Shown: positions 1 through 7,731 of the stretch, piece by piece
Numbering within the stretch: position 1 is the first letter of the stretch
Layout: every line of letters begins with the position of its first letter
Assembly: GCA_035945995.1 (NCBI GenBank)
Contig: DASYZR010000049.1
Location: 1 to 40,554, forward strand
Length of the DNA stretch: 40,554 bases
Direction: 5' to 3'
Source: a bacterium
GTDB lineage: Bacteria; Sysuimicrobiota; Sysuimicrobiia; Sysuimicrobiales; Segetimicrobiaceae
The notes under the pieces: model-generated
Seen by the model: the letters and a program-made list of their open reading frames with translations, nothing else
The model's database searches: none
What the model was told of the DNA's origin: nothing
Translations under genes and position numbers: made by a program

Positions 1-22
1 CAAAGTTCTGCTTTCGCTACTC

Positions 23-700
23 ATGCTTGCTCGTCCGGGCCGCGATGTCATCAAACGTACGCAACTCACTTTTGAGAGTAGAAATCTGGCTGGCCTTCGT
101 TTTATGAATCGCGACTTGTCCGGCGTTTCATTTAGACAATCCGATCTTTCGCATGGGGTATTCAGGGACTGCGATCTTCGGGGAGCGCTATTTGAGGGGA
201 CGTTTCTTCACCGCACGCGTTTCGAAGGCGATAATGATTTAAGGGATGCGCGGTTTGGGGACTCAAGCCGTGCTTTTTCCATCTTCGTTGGCTCCAAGCT
301 CCTCGATGACCCGGGACAAATCAAGGAATGGTTGGCCGCCCGGACGGGCAGGCCGGTTCCTACTGCAGAGTCTTGTCCAACGGCATTGCAACTGCGATAT
401 CTCTTCGGCAAATACATCACGCCTCTCGGCACGCCCAAAAGAGATTATCTAAAGCACGATGCCCTGGTTGCCGGAAGACAATATCCCGGTGCCGCCAGAC
501 CGGAGGCTTGTTTAGATGAAGCGGTGAGTGAGGGATACCTTACCGGGCCGGATTTCCGCAATAGGTTCCGGCGAGCCGAAGGTGACAAATATGCCGAAAT
601 GGTTAGGCTCGTCCGCGACGGCAGCATTAGTGATCATTTGGGCCAGATCATTTCACGCGTATGCCAGCGACGCGCCTGCTTGCATGAAATTCACGCATGA
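23..700 (+). CDS. Pentapeptide-repeat protein, possibly 5'-partial
   Basis: The N-terminal third (about residues 20-75) carries a run of pentapeptide-like repeats with the D-L-x-x-x-x-F rhythm (RDLSGVSF, SDLSHGVF, CDLRGALF), which in known families fold as a right-handed beta-helix. The remaining 140 residues have no family I recognise; they look helical and soluble, ending in a possible winged-helix-like stretch. The reading frame stays open upstream to base 2, so the ATG at 23 may be internal and a larger N-terminal domain may lie outside the window. Base composition is clearly less GC-rich than the rest of the window, and the gene sits just 3' of tRNA-Gly, which suggests acquired DNA. The function is unknown; pentapeptide repeats also occur as accessory domains in conflict-type NTPases, but nothing here proves that. 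Confidence 0.6.
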   Translation: MLARPGRDVIKRTQLTFESRNLAGLRFMNRDLSGVSFRQSDLSHGVFRDCDLRGALFEGTFLHRTRFEGDNDLRDARFGDSSRAFSIFVGSKLLDDPGQIKEWLAARTGRPVPTAESCPTALQLRYLFGKYITPLGTPKRDYLKHDALVAGRQYPGAARPEACLDEAVSEGYLTGPDFRNRFRRAEGDKYAEMVRLVRDGSISDHLGQIISRVCQRRACLHEIHA

Positions 701-934
701 GGTTGGATGTAGGCCGCTAGAGGTTTCACGAACTTGGCAGGTCGATACTACCCCTATCGGTTTAGGCCGGATCCGGCGCGTGGCGCAGCGGGGTACCGGC
801 GTTTTTGTTCCCATCTTGCAACCTTTGGGTGGTACCACATTCGGGTGTCCATTCGAGTTGAGGGATTGGCTACACCTAGGCTACAGAACGTGGTGTCTGT
901 GTCGCCGTGAGCAATCGCAAAGGCTTGATAAATC
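701..934. other. Lower-GC intergenic segment 3' of tRNA-Gly
   Basis: There is no convincing gene between the pentapeptide-repeat protein and the 3' end of tRNA-Gly(CCC). The only frame crossing it runs into the tRNA and yields the familiar false peptide produced by reading through a tRNA gene. The lower GC content matches the segment to its left. If an element integrated at this tRNA, an attachment junction would be expected here. Confidence 0.4.
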
Positions 935-1009
935 TGGAGCGGGAAACGGGATTCGAACCCGCGACCCTCTGCTTGGGAAGCAGATGCTCTACCACTGAGC
1001 TATTCCCGC
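935..1009 (-). tRNA. tRNA-Gly (anticodon CCC)
   Basis: The minus strand reads a full cloverleaf: acceptor GCGGGAA pairs with TTCCCGC, discriminator T, and an encoded CCA (plus-strand 935-937). The anticodon stem TCTGC/GCAGA closes the loop TTCCCAA, giving anticodon CCC, and the T-arm contains GGTTCGAATCC. A near-consensus promoter lies upstream at 1040-1069. The 3' end faces the lower-GC segment at 1-930, the usual orientation for a tRNA used as an integration site. Confidence 0.97.
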
Positions 1010-1039
1010 TCGCCCTGTAGTGCCGGATACGGCGTCTTC

Positions 1040-1069
1040 ATTATATTCCCTGCCGAAGGCGAGCGTCAA
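1040..1069 (-). promoter_or_regulatory. Sigma-70-type promoter of tRNA-Gly
   Basis: On the minus strand a -35 box TTGACG (1069 to 1064) is followed after 18 bases by a perfect -10 box TATAAT (1045 to 1040). This predicts a transcription start near 1033, about 24 bases before the mature tRNA. It is the closest match to the consensus promoter that I found in the window. Confidence 0.75.
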
Positions 1070-1225
1070 AGGGTGCGGGCCGCGAACCCCGGCCCCGCGG
1101 CCCGTTTTGGCCTCCTGAGGACATGAGTACATCGAACCGGTTTGGGGTATTATCCTAGTGCTGATTTTTGTCCCGCCGTTGTCAGATCAAGAGAAGACAC
1201 TGAGAACACAAAGGAAGGTGCAGAC

Positions 1226-1723
1226 GTGACGAGAGCCGGGTCGCTCTTGTTGACGGGGTTGATGATCGCCGCCCTTGCGGTCTTGCCGGCCGCGGCCGGG
1301 CCTGGACCGAAGGGCGCGCCGGGCACTCCGGGCGCTTCCGAAGCGCCCTCCAAAGTTGTAGTCCGTCACGCGGGGCAGCTGTTCTGTCCGACGACGCGGC
1401 TCGGCGCCGGGGGCGTCGTGATTCCGGCCGGGCAGTGCTTCATGATCTCTGTCTTGCGCGACACCGGCGGAACGTTCCTCGCGTTCGTCCCGCAGGGGAC
1501 CAGGATTCCGCCGGGGCAGCTCGTGCGGCTCAACACCCCGGCCGGTCCGAAACTCAAGGGCCGCCTGTTCCTCGTCCCGTTGTCGATCACGTCGGTGCTG
1601 CTGCCGCTCAATACGATGACCCTGGTCGCCGCGACAATCCAATACCTCGCCACCCAAGTCATAATTAACGTGACGGGACTGCCGGCCCCGGTGCCGCCGA
1701 TCCCCTTTCGTGACCTCCGCTGA
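1226..1723 (+). CDS. Small exported protein of unknown function
   Basis: The 165-residue product begins with a typical Sec signal peptide: a basic start, a hydrophobic core at residues 5-22, and an alanine-rich cleavage region. A proline/glycine linker and a small beta-rich domain follow, with two cysteines (in QLFCPT and GQCFMI) that could form a disulphide. I chose the GTG at 1226 because AGGAAGG lies seven bases upstream and the signal peptide starts exactly there; an upstream ATG at 1142 would put 28 odd residues before it. It is a single gene convergent with coaB, sharing the terminator at 1796-1833. I do not recognise the family; periplasmic or cell-wall location is inferred from the signal peptide. 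Confidence 0.7.
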   Translation: MTRAGSLLLTGLMIAALAVLPAAAGPGPKGAPGTPGASEAPSKVVVRHAGQLFCPTTRLGAGGVVIPAGQCFMISVLRDTGGTFLAFVPQGTRIPPGQLVRLNTPAGPKLKGRLFLVPLSITSVLLPLNTMTLVAATIQYLATQVIINVTGLPAPVPPIPFRDLR

Positions 1724-1795
1724 GAGGCGCGTGCGTACGGACGCGTAGCGTGTAGGGTCCGGCACAGCCCGCCGGCGGTTTGCATCGCGCACCAA

Positions 1796-1833
1796 GGCCC
1801 CCGGGCCTGAGCGGGACCGGGGGCCGTTCTATT
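1796..1833. terminator. Shared hairpin terminator between convergent genes
   Basis: A perfect 9-bp stem (GGCCCCCGG at 1796-1804, CCGGGGGCC at 1817-1825) with a 12-base loop is followed on the plus strand by GTTCTATT. It lies between the stop of the exported-protein gene (1723) and the stop of coaB (1829) and could end transcription from both sides, though the U-tract is short. Confidence 0.65.
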
Positions 1834-2524
1834 CGCGCCGGCCCGCGGGCTCGGTTCGATCGCCGAGCCGCCGTCCCAGCAGAGCGACGAGCGCGCGGGC
1901 GATCATCTCCTTGCCCTGCACGACCTGCTCCACGGTGCCGTCCGGCCGGACGAAGTGGCCCGTGTGGGTGCCGTGCTCGATGTCGCGCATGTCGTTGGCC
2001 ACGACGAGATCCGCCTGCGTGCGGCGCGCCCAGTCCGCGGCGATCCCGACCAATTCGGCAGGCGACTTGGCGACCTCGAGCTTGAACCCGATGAAAAACG
2101 TCCGCGGGGCGAGATCGTGCACGAGCCCCGCCGCCTTCGGCGTGGGCACCAGGCGGACGAGCCACTCCGTTTGGTTGCTGGACACTTTCTCTTCGCGCGT
2201 CTCGGCCGGCGCGAAGTCGAGCACGGCCATCGCGTGCACGACGGCGTCGAAGCCGGTCGGCAGCTGCTGCCGGAACACCGCGACCAGTTCGTCGACGGTG
2301 TCGATCGGCAGCACGCGAAGATGATCGATGCGCCCGCCGCGGACGAGGGGCAGGGCGCTGCCCCGGCCGTAGACGAACGTGACGTCCGCGCCGGCTTCGA
2401 GCGCGGCCTCGGCGATGAGCGAACCGAGCCGGCCGGTTGACTTGTTGGAGAGAAAGCGGACGGCGTCGAGCGGCGCCCGCGTGGGGCCGGACGTGATCAG
2501 GATGCGGCGTCCCTGGAGGCTCAT
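1829..2524 (-). CDS. coaB: Stand-alone phosphopantothenate-cysteine ligase (CoaB-type)
   Basis: CoaB joins cysteine to 4'-phosphopantothenate in coenzyme A synthesis. The 231-residue product has the CoaB Rossmann-like start, an ITSGPTRAPLDAVR nucleotide loop followed by SNKSTGRLG, and the later AMAVLDFAP segment matching the family AVADF/AVADY motif. The decarboxylase half (CoaC), normally fused in front in bacterial CoaBC, is absent: the ATG at 2524 is followed directly by the CoaB fold. The region that usually holds the ligase lysine motif reads REEKVSSNQTEW, so this looks like the shorter, divergent stand-alone type. It lies 10 bases downstream of queG and is probably co-transcribed with it. 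A separate coaC would have to be elsewhere in the genome. Confidence 0.8.
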   Translation of the reverse strand: MSLQGRRILITSGPTRAPLDAVRFLSNKSTGRLGSLIAEAALEAGADVTFVYGRGSALPLVRGGRIDHLRVLPIDTVDELVAVFRQQLPTGFDAVVHAMAVLDFAPAETREEKVSSNQTEWLVRLVPTPKAAGLVHDLAPRTFFIGFKLEVAKSPAELVGIAADWARRTQADLVVANDMRDIEHGTHTGHFVRPDGTVEQVVQGKEMIARALVALLGRRLGDRTEPAGRRE

Positions 2525-2534
2525 GGGCCCATCT

Positions 2535-3740
2535 TTACGCGGTCTGGACCCGTCTCCCCTCGCCGGCATCCCGCAGCGCGCCGTCGAGCTCGTCCCGCAC
2601 CTCCGGATCGGGCTCATGCAGCAGCCGGTCGCGCAGGTGCCGGCGCGCGGCGTCGCCGCCGATCCGCCCCAGCGCCCACGCGGCGTGCCCACGGATCAAC
2701 GCGTCGGGATCCTGGAGTGCTTCGGCGAGCGCCGGGACCGCGGCGGGGTCCCCCGCGTTGCCGAGCGCCACGGCGACGTTGCGGCGGAACCCCCGCCGCT
2801 TCGCGCGCTTCACGGGCGAGCGGCGAAACCGCCGGCGAAACTCGGCCTCGCCGATGTTGAGCAGCGGGATCAGTTCCGGCCGGGCGCCGGTGTCGGGCCG
2901 CGGCGCCAATTCGGGATGCCGCGCCGCCGCGGTCCGCGCGTTGTGGGGGCACACCGCCTGACAGATGTCGCAGCCGAAGACGTGGCCGCCGATCTGCGGC
3001 CGCAGGTCGCGCGGGATGGATCCGCGGTGTTCGATCGTCAGGTACGAGATGCAGCGCCGCGCGTCCACAGTGTACGGGGCGACGATCGCGCCGGTCGGGC
3101 AGGCGTCGAGGCAGATGCGGCAGCGGCCGCAGTCGCCCTCGGCCGCCTCATCCGGCGGGAGCGCGAGATCGGTGAGAATCTCCCCGAGAAACACCCACGA
3201 GCCGTACGCGCGCTGAGTGATGATCATCGTGTTCTTGCCGAACCAGCCGAGGCCGGCCCGCCGCGCCGCCGCCCGGTCGATGACCGGGCCGGTGTCCACG
3301 TAGTAACGTGCGATCCGCGCGCCGCGGGTGCGAAGGAACTCCGCGAGCCGCCGCAGGCGGGGTTCCATCACGAGATGATAGTCGTCGCCGTGAGCGTAGC
3401 GGCTGATCCGCCCGCGCGGCCCGGCCGCCGGCCAACAGTCGCGGCCGGCCGACAAGGGTGCCCCCGCATCGCCGTCGGTGCCGCCCGGGACGGCGTCCCC
3501 GTAGTAGAGGCCGACGACGACGAGCGATCTGGCGTCGGGGACCACGGCCGCCGGCGCCGGTGAGCGCGGGGCGTTGCGGGCCATGTAGGCCATCTCGCCG
3601 TGGTAGCCCTGCGCCACCCAATCGGTGAGCGCCCGGCCCTCCAAGGCGAACGGCGCGGCCGTTGTGATCCCGCACAGGTCGAATCCGGCGGCGCGCGCTT
3701 CGGCTTTGACGGCGGCGGCGAGCGCCGCGGGAGTGCTCAC
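2535..3740 (-). CDS. queG: Epoxyqueuosine reductase QueG
   Basis: QueG performs the last step of queuosine synthesis, reducing epoxyqueuosine to queuosine in tRNA with cobalamin and two 4Fe-4S clusters. The 401-residue product has the family order: an N-terminal domain, the active-site region YVDTGPVIDRAAARRAG then GWFGKNTM (about residues 134-160), a ferredoxin-like pair CGRCRICLDACP (about 200-212) and GCDICQAVCPHN (about 255-267), and C-terminal HEAT-like repeats from about residue 318. I chose the GTG at 3740 because the family N-terminus begins there and a TATACT box lies six bases upstream, implying a leaderless transcript; no Shine-Dalgarno sequence is visible. It is the first gene of a pair with coaB. 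Confidence 0.93.
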   Translation of the reverse strand: MSTPAALAAAVKAEARAAGFDLCGITTAAPFALEGRALTDWVAQGYHGEMAYMARNAPRSPAPAAVVPDARSLVVVGLYYGDAVPGGTDGDAGAPLSAGRDCWPAAGPRGRISRYAHGDDYHLVMEPRLRRLAEFLRTRGARIARYYVDTGPVIDRAAARRAGLGWFGKNTMIITQRAYGSWVFLGEILTDLALPPDEAAEGDCGRCRICLDACPTGAIVAPYTVDARRCISYLTIEHRGSIPRDLRPQIGGHVFGCDICQAVCPHNARTAAARHPELAPRPDTGARPELIPLLNIGEAEFRRRFRRSPVKRAKRRGFRRNVAVALGNAGDPAAVPALAEALQDPDALIRGHAAWALGRIGGDAARRHLRDRLLHEPDPEVRDELDGALRDAGEGRRVQTA

Positions 3741-3746
3741 GCGCCC

Positions 3747-3776
3747 AGTATAGCCCGGACGCCCCGTTCGGTCCAC
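3747..3776 (-). promoter_or_regulatory. Candidate leaderless promoter of queG
   Basis: On the minus strand TATACT (3752 to 3747) sits six bases before the GTG start at 3740, and a weak -35-like TGGACC lies 17 bases further up. A start point seven bases after the -10 box coincides with the first base of the GTG, the arrangement of leaderless genes. Confidence 0.55.
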
Positions 3777-3786
3777 GCACCCGGGG
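3771..3786 (+). repeat. 16-bp direct repeat, left copy
   Basis: GTCCACGCACCCGGGG here is repeated exactly at 4395-4410 in the same orientation. The two copies bracket about 610 bases containing the HD-GYP relic. In DNA this GC-rich a chance 16-mer pair so close together is unlikely but not impossible. Confidence 0.5.
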
Positions 3787-3871
3787 TCTCTCTTCCCCCT
3801 CGCCGCCTGTGCACTCGCCGTACCGGGGCTGTGAATGCCCACCGCACGGGCCGGTCTCGAGCCGCGAGTAG

Positions 3872-4207
3872 TTAGCCGGACCCCCAACCGCTCAACGTCA
3901 AGAACATGTCAGCCGCCCGCGGATCGAATTGCCTGCCGGCCTGCTCCCGGATGTACGCTCGAGTCTGCGCCTCCCCCCACGCGGGACGATAGAGACGATC
4001 TGAGCGCTGGGCCTCCTCGCGACGCTGCTCCGCGACCTCGTAGAAACTAAGCCCAGAAGTCAGGAAAATAGCGGTGAGCACAAGGACGATGACACGGGCG
4101 GACAATCCAAACCGCCGCGGCCGCGGATGCGCTACGCCACGGAGTCCATGACCGACGGGACGGTCCGAGCTCAAAGTCAGGGCGGTGTTTCTCGTACGGA
4201 CCTCCAC
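3872..4207 (-). pseudogene. Collapsed membrane HD-GYP domain protein
   Basis: The 111-codon frame joins two pieces that normally lie far apart. Its first half is a sensor-like N-terminus with one membrane helix (SARVIVLVLTAIFLTSGLSF) and a short following helix (YEVAEQRREEAQ). It then continues in frame into SDRLYRPAWGEAQTRAYI and REQAGRQFDP, the extreme C-terminus of the HD-GYP cyclic-di-GMP phosphodiesterase domain. The HD and GYP active-site motifs, and whatever sensor domain preceded them, are gone, so the product cannot be a phosphodiesterase. The GTG at 4207 is a weak start choice, with an AGGAGG 15 bases upstream; the true N-terminus may differ. The reading as an in-frame internal deletion is my inference from the two recognisable ends. 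Confidence 0.55.
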
Positions 4208-4505
4208 TGGGCCGAGAGAGGTCCTCCTCGGGCGACAGTATTGCGCTGATAAACCGCATACCCTGACAGGCCCCGATTCAGACCAAAGGGCGGCGCGACG
4301 ATGTCCCGCCGCGCGTGGCGAGATCCTCAAACTGGACCTGTAACAGAACGTCACGCGCAGAGCTTTACTCCACAGACCCAAGACCAGGAACCCCGTCCAC
4401 GCACCCGGGGCGGAGGACCGGTGGCCCGCGCGGCGAAGGGCTTGACGCCTCGAGCGCTGATGGCGCGAGCGCGACGGTACCCATCCGTGGGCATGGGAGG
4501 AACCG
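4208..4505. other. Intergenic region before the sugar-acid operon
   Basis: I see no gene in this stretch. It holds the right copy of the 16-bp repeat (4395-4410) and the ribosome binding site GGGAGGAA at 4495-4502 of the next gene. No convincing promoter with both boxes is visible, although transcription of the seven-gene operon must start here or further upstream. Confidence 0.5.
4395..4410 (+). repeat. 16-bp direct repeat, right copy
   Basis: An exact copy of the 16 bases at 3771-3786, in the same orientation, on the other side of the HD-GYP relic. Confidence 0.5.
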
Positions 4506-5693
4506 GTGCGGATCACCACCTTGGAGGCCACGCCCGTCGCCGCGCCCGATCCGCCGCTGCGCAACTCCTGGGGCGTCCACGCGCCGTACTTTCTCCGGAC
4601 CATTCTCCGCCTGACGACGGACGACGGGTTCGTGGGCCTGAGCGAGACGTACGGTCCTGACAAAGTCGGTCCGCTCGCCGTCGAACGGGCCCGGCAGGTC
4701 GTGGTCGGGGAAAGCCCCTATAACGTGCAGCGGTTCATCTACCGTCTGCGCGACACCGTCCTCGCCGGCGCGATCGAAGTCGGCTGCCTCGATCTGATCG
4801 GCCGCGCCGCCGGCCGGCGCCTGTGCGATCTGCTCGGCGGACCGGTGCGCGAGCGCGTGCCGTTCAGCGCCTACCTCTTCTACAAATACGCCGACGACGA
4901 TGCCTGGGGAGAGGTCGGGTCCGCGGAACAGATGGTCGGCCTGGCCGAGGCCTTCGTCGAACGGTTCGGCTTCCGCACGCTCAAGGTCAAAGGGGGCGTC
5001 CTGCCGCCGCCGGAGGAGGTCGAGACGATGCGGCTCCTCCGCGAGCGCTTCGGCCCCGGGTACGCGTTGCGCCTCGATCCCAACGCGGTGTGGTCTGTGG
5101 AGACCAGCCTCCGCGTGGCGCACGACCTGGAACGCGCCGGTGTGTGGCTTGAGTACCTCGAAGATCCGACCGAGGGCATCGAGGGCATGGCCAGGGTGCG
5201 GGAGCGCATCGCCATGCCGCTGGCGACCAACATGTGCGTGACGTCGTGGGACGAGATCGCGCCGGCGGTGTCGCGCGGCGCGGTGGACGTCGTCCTCTCC
5301 GATCACCACGCCTGGGGCGGATTGCGGGCCTGCCAGGAACTCGGCCGCGTCTGCCGGGTGTTTCACCTCGGCATCGGCATGCATTCCAACAGCCACTTCG
5401 GGATCTCGATGGCGGCCATGACGCATCTGGCCGCCGTCGTGCCGGCCATGGTGGCGGCCGCCGACACCCATTACCCCTGGCTGACCGAGGACATCGTGGC
5501 CGGCCGGCCGTTCGCGTTCGAGGACGGCACGCTCGCCGTGCCGCCGGGGCCCGGGCTGGGCGTCGATCTCGACGAAGACCGGCTCGCGGCCTGCCATGAC
5601 GCGTTCCGGCGCGGTGTCGTGCGCCAGCGCGACGATACCGCCGAGCTCGTCAAGCGTGATCCGGGGTGGCTTCCGATCAAGCCGCGCTGGTAG
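4506..5693 (+). CDS. Glucarate dehydratase-like enolase-superfamily enzyme
   Basis: The 395-residue enzyme belongs to the mandelate racemase/glucarate dehydratase group, which abstracts the proton alpha to a carboxylate and eliminates water from aldaric acids. Visible motifs in order are the base pair KVK in TLKVKGG (about 160), metal ligands D in LRLDPNA (about 190) and E in LEDPT (about 219), the asparagine in ATNMC, and the acid/base histidine in GIGMHSNSHFG (about 293). The C-terminal run AAMTHLAAVVPAM with DTHYPW is characteristic of glucarate dehydratases (GudD). The GTG start follows GGGAGGA by about five bases. It heads an operon with a transporter and a second superfamily member, so the imported substrate is probably a sugar acid. 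Whether the substrate is glucarate itself cannot be told from sequence alone. Confidence 0.85.
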   Translation: MRITTLEATPVAAPDPPLRNSWGVHAPYFLRTILRLTTDDGFVGLSETYGPDKVGPLAVERARQVVVGESPYNVQRFIYRLRDTVLAGAIEVGCLDLIGRAAGRRLCDLLGGPVRERVPFSAYLFYKYADDDAWGEVGSAEQMVGLAEAFVERFGFRTLKVKGGVLPPPEEVETMRLLRERFGPGYALRLDPNAVWSVETSLRVAHDLERAGVWLEYLEDPTEGIEGMARVRERIAMPLATNMCVTSWDEIAPAVSRGAVDVVLSDHHAWGGLRACQELGRVCRVFHLGIGMHSNSHFGISMAAMTHLAAVVPAMVAAADTHYPWLTEDIVAGRPFAFEDGTLAVPPGPGLGVDLDEDRLAACHDAFRRGVVRQRDDTAELVKRDPGWLPIKPRW

Positions 5694-5763
5694 GGCGCGT
5701 ACCCGCTCCGGGGGGCCACGCCGGCCGGGGCCGGCGTGAGGGATCACAGGGGGAGGAACCGGC

Positions 5764-7704
5764 ATGACCAGGAAGATCCCGCGACGAAAGTTTCTTCAAC
5801 TCTCCGGCGTGGCCGCGGGGGCGCTCTCGGCCGCCTCCGCGTTCCGCGGACTTGCGCCGGGCGCACAGGCGAGTGCCGTGGCGGCGCCCGCAACGAAATT
5901 CCAGGAAGCCCCGATGCTCGCCACGCTGGTCCAGCAGGGCAAGCTGCCGGCGCTTGCCGAGCGCCTCCCGCATGCCGAGGACGTCCTCGTCGTCCGGCCG
6001 GTGAAGACGGCCGGCGAGTACGGCGGCACGTGGCATCGTGTCTGGAAGGGCCCTGCCGATTTTCACGCGTGGCAGCGACTAAACTACGAAGAGGTGCTGC
6101 GCTGGCCCCGGAATCCCAGGGACCCGATCCAGCAGGGGCTGGCCAAGCGCTGGACGTTCACCGACGGCGGAAAGACGCTGACCCTGTACTTCCGGCGAGG
6201 CCTCAAATGGTCCGACGGGCATCCGTGGACTGTTGATGACGTCCTGTTCTGGTGGCACGACATCGAGCTCAACAAGGAGCTGTCGGCGGCGCCGCACGCG
6301 GAGTGGGTGGTGGGCGAGAAGCTGATGGTGCCGGAGAAGGTCGACGATTATACGCTTCGGCTCTCGTTCGCCGCGGCGAACGGGATGGTCTTGCGGATGC
6401 TGGCGTTCCACGGCTGTCAGTGGCCGCTCAGCTTCGAGCGGTTCGGGTTCTACGCGCCCGCCCACTATCTCAAGCAGTTCCACCCCAAGTACAACTCCGC
6501 GGTCACGGACTACAAGCTCTTCAACCAGAAGGCGGACGACCTCAATCCGCAACGTCCGTCCATGACCCCCTGGCCGGTCTCGCAGTATACGCCCGGCAGC
6601 GCCACGCTCATCGCGGACCGCAACCCTTACTACTGGAAGGTGGACCCGGCCGGCCGGCAGCTGCCGTACATCGACCGCGTCGAGCACACCCTCGTCGAGA
6701 GCAACGAGGCCGCCGCGGGCCTCGCCCTCTCCTGCCGGATCGACATGCAGTACCGGAGCATGGACCTCAAGAAGTACCCGTTGTTTGTCGAGAAGTCCGC
6801 CGCGTGCCACTACCACGTCCTGCGGTGGGCGTCGGCGCAGGGCGGCCAGGTTGTGTTCTGGCCGAACCAGACCTATCCGCACGACCCGGTCCTGCGTAAG
6901 ATCTTCCAGGACCGCAACTTCCGCATCGCGCTCTCCTACGCGATCGACCGGCAGAAGATCAACGCCGTCTCGTATCTGAACCAGGGCGTCATCAACGGCC
7001 AGCTCGTTGTGCCCGATTCCCCCTACTTCGTGCCCGACGTGAACACGCTCTACCAGCAGCACGATCCGAAGCGGGCCGGCGAATACCTGGACAAAGCCGG
7101 CCTCAAGCTCGGCCCGGACGGGAAGACCCGCCTGCGCCCGGACGGGCGGCCGCTCGAAATCACGATCGAGACGCAAATGCAGGGCGCCGACCTGGACGCG
7201 GTCCAGCTCACAGCCTCCGACTGGAACGCGGTGGGCGTCAAGGCGGTCGTCAAGACGATGTCGCGCGATCTCTACTGGCCGCGCGCCACCGGCAACGAGG
7301 TGCAGATCGCCACCTGGGGGACCGACCGCGGGATCGAGCCGTTTGTGGACCCGATCTACGTGTTCCCGTTCGATGAGCGGTCGTGGATGGCGCCGGCATT
7401 CGGCGTGTACTACAAGACCGGCGGCGCGCGCGGCGAGCGGCCGACCGGGCCGCTGGCGCGCTCGCAGCAGCTGTACGACCTGTTCAAGGTCACGGTGGAT
7501 CAGGCGAAACAGGTCGACCTCGGCAAGAAACTCATCCGGATGGCCGCCGAAGAGGCGACGACCATCACCACGGTCGGCGTGGTGCCCGTGCCGGTCATCG
7601 TCAAGGACAACATGGAAAACGTCCCGGCGCACTACACGCAGGACTGGGTCATCATGTCGCCGGGGAATCTGGACCCCTGCCAGTTCTTCTTCAAGAAGGC
7701 GTAG
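5764..7704 (+). CDS. Tat-exported ABC solute-binding protein (family 5)
   Basis: This 646-residue extracytoplasmic binding protein of the peptide/nickel/oligosaccharide class (SBP_bac_5) delivers its ligand to the permeases encoded next. A twin-arginine signal, RRKFLQL at residues 7-13 followed by an alanine-rich hydrophobic stretch, means it is exported folded; no lipobox cysteine is seen. The body shows class landmarks such as LKWSDGHPWTVDDVLFWW and FRIALSYAIDRQKIN. The length is on the long side for dipeptide-binding proteins and resembles members that bind oligosaccharides. GGAGGAA precedes the ATG by five bases. Placement between two sugar-acid dehydratase-type genes argues for a sugar-acid or glycoside ligand rather than a peptide; this is inference. 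Confidence 0.88.
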   Translation: MTRKIPRRKFLQLSGVAAGALSAASAFRGLAPGAQASAVAAPATKFQEAPMLATLVQQGKLPALAERLPHAEDVLVVRPVKTAGEYGGTWHRVWKGPADFHAWQRLNYEEVLRWPRNPRDPIQQGLAKRWTFTDGGKTLTLYFRRGLKWSDGHPWTVDDVLFWWHDIELNKELSAAPHAEWVVGEKLMVPEKVDDYTLRLSFAAANGMVLRMLAFHGCQWPLSFERFGFYAPAHYLKQFHPKYNSAVTDYKLFNQKADDLNPQRPSMTPWPVSQYTPGSATLIADRNPYYWKVDPAGRQLPYIDRVEHTLVESNEAAAGLALSCRIDMQYRSMDLKKYPLFVEKSAACHYHVLRWASAQGGQVVFWPNQTYPHDPVLRKIFQDRNFRIALSYAIDRQKINAVSYLNQGVINGQLVVPDSPYFVPDVNTLYQQHDPKRAGEYLDKAGLKLGPDGKTRLRPDGRPLEITIETQMQGADLDAVQLTASDWNAVGVKAVVKTMSRDLYWPRATGNEVQIATWGTDRGIEPFVDPIYVFPFDERSWMAPAFGVYYKTGGARGERPTGPLARSQQLYDLFKVTVDQAKQVDLGKKLIRMAAEEATTITTVGVVPVPVIVKDNMENVPAHYTQDWVIMSPGNLDPCQFFFKKA

Positions 7705-7731
7705 CCGGCCGGGTTCTCGGGGACGCGGGGC

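Noticed and set aside
528-998. Plus-strand frame ending in a peptide read from tRNA-Gly
   Set aside because: The ending is the well-known false translation of a tRNA gene, and the start overlaps the pentapeptide-repeat gene in another frame.
1148-1165. TATCCTAGTGCTG shared between about 1150 and 39372
   Set aside because: A 13-base match is expected several times by chance in 40 kb of sequence with this composition.
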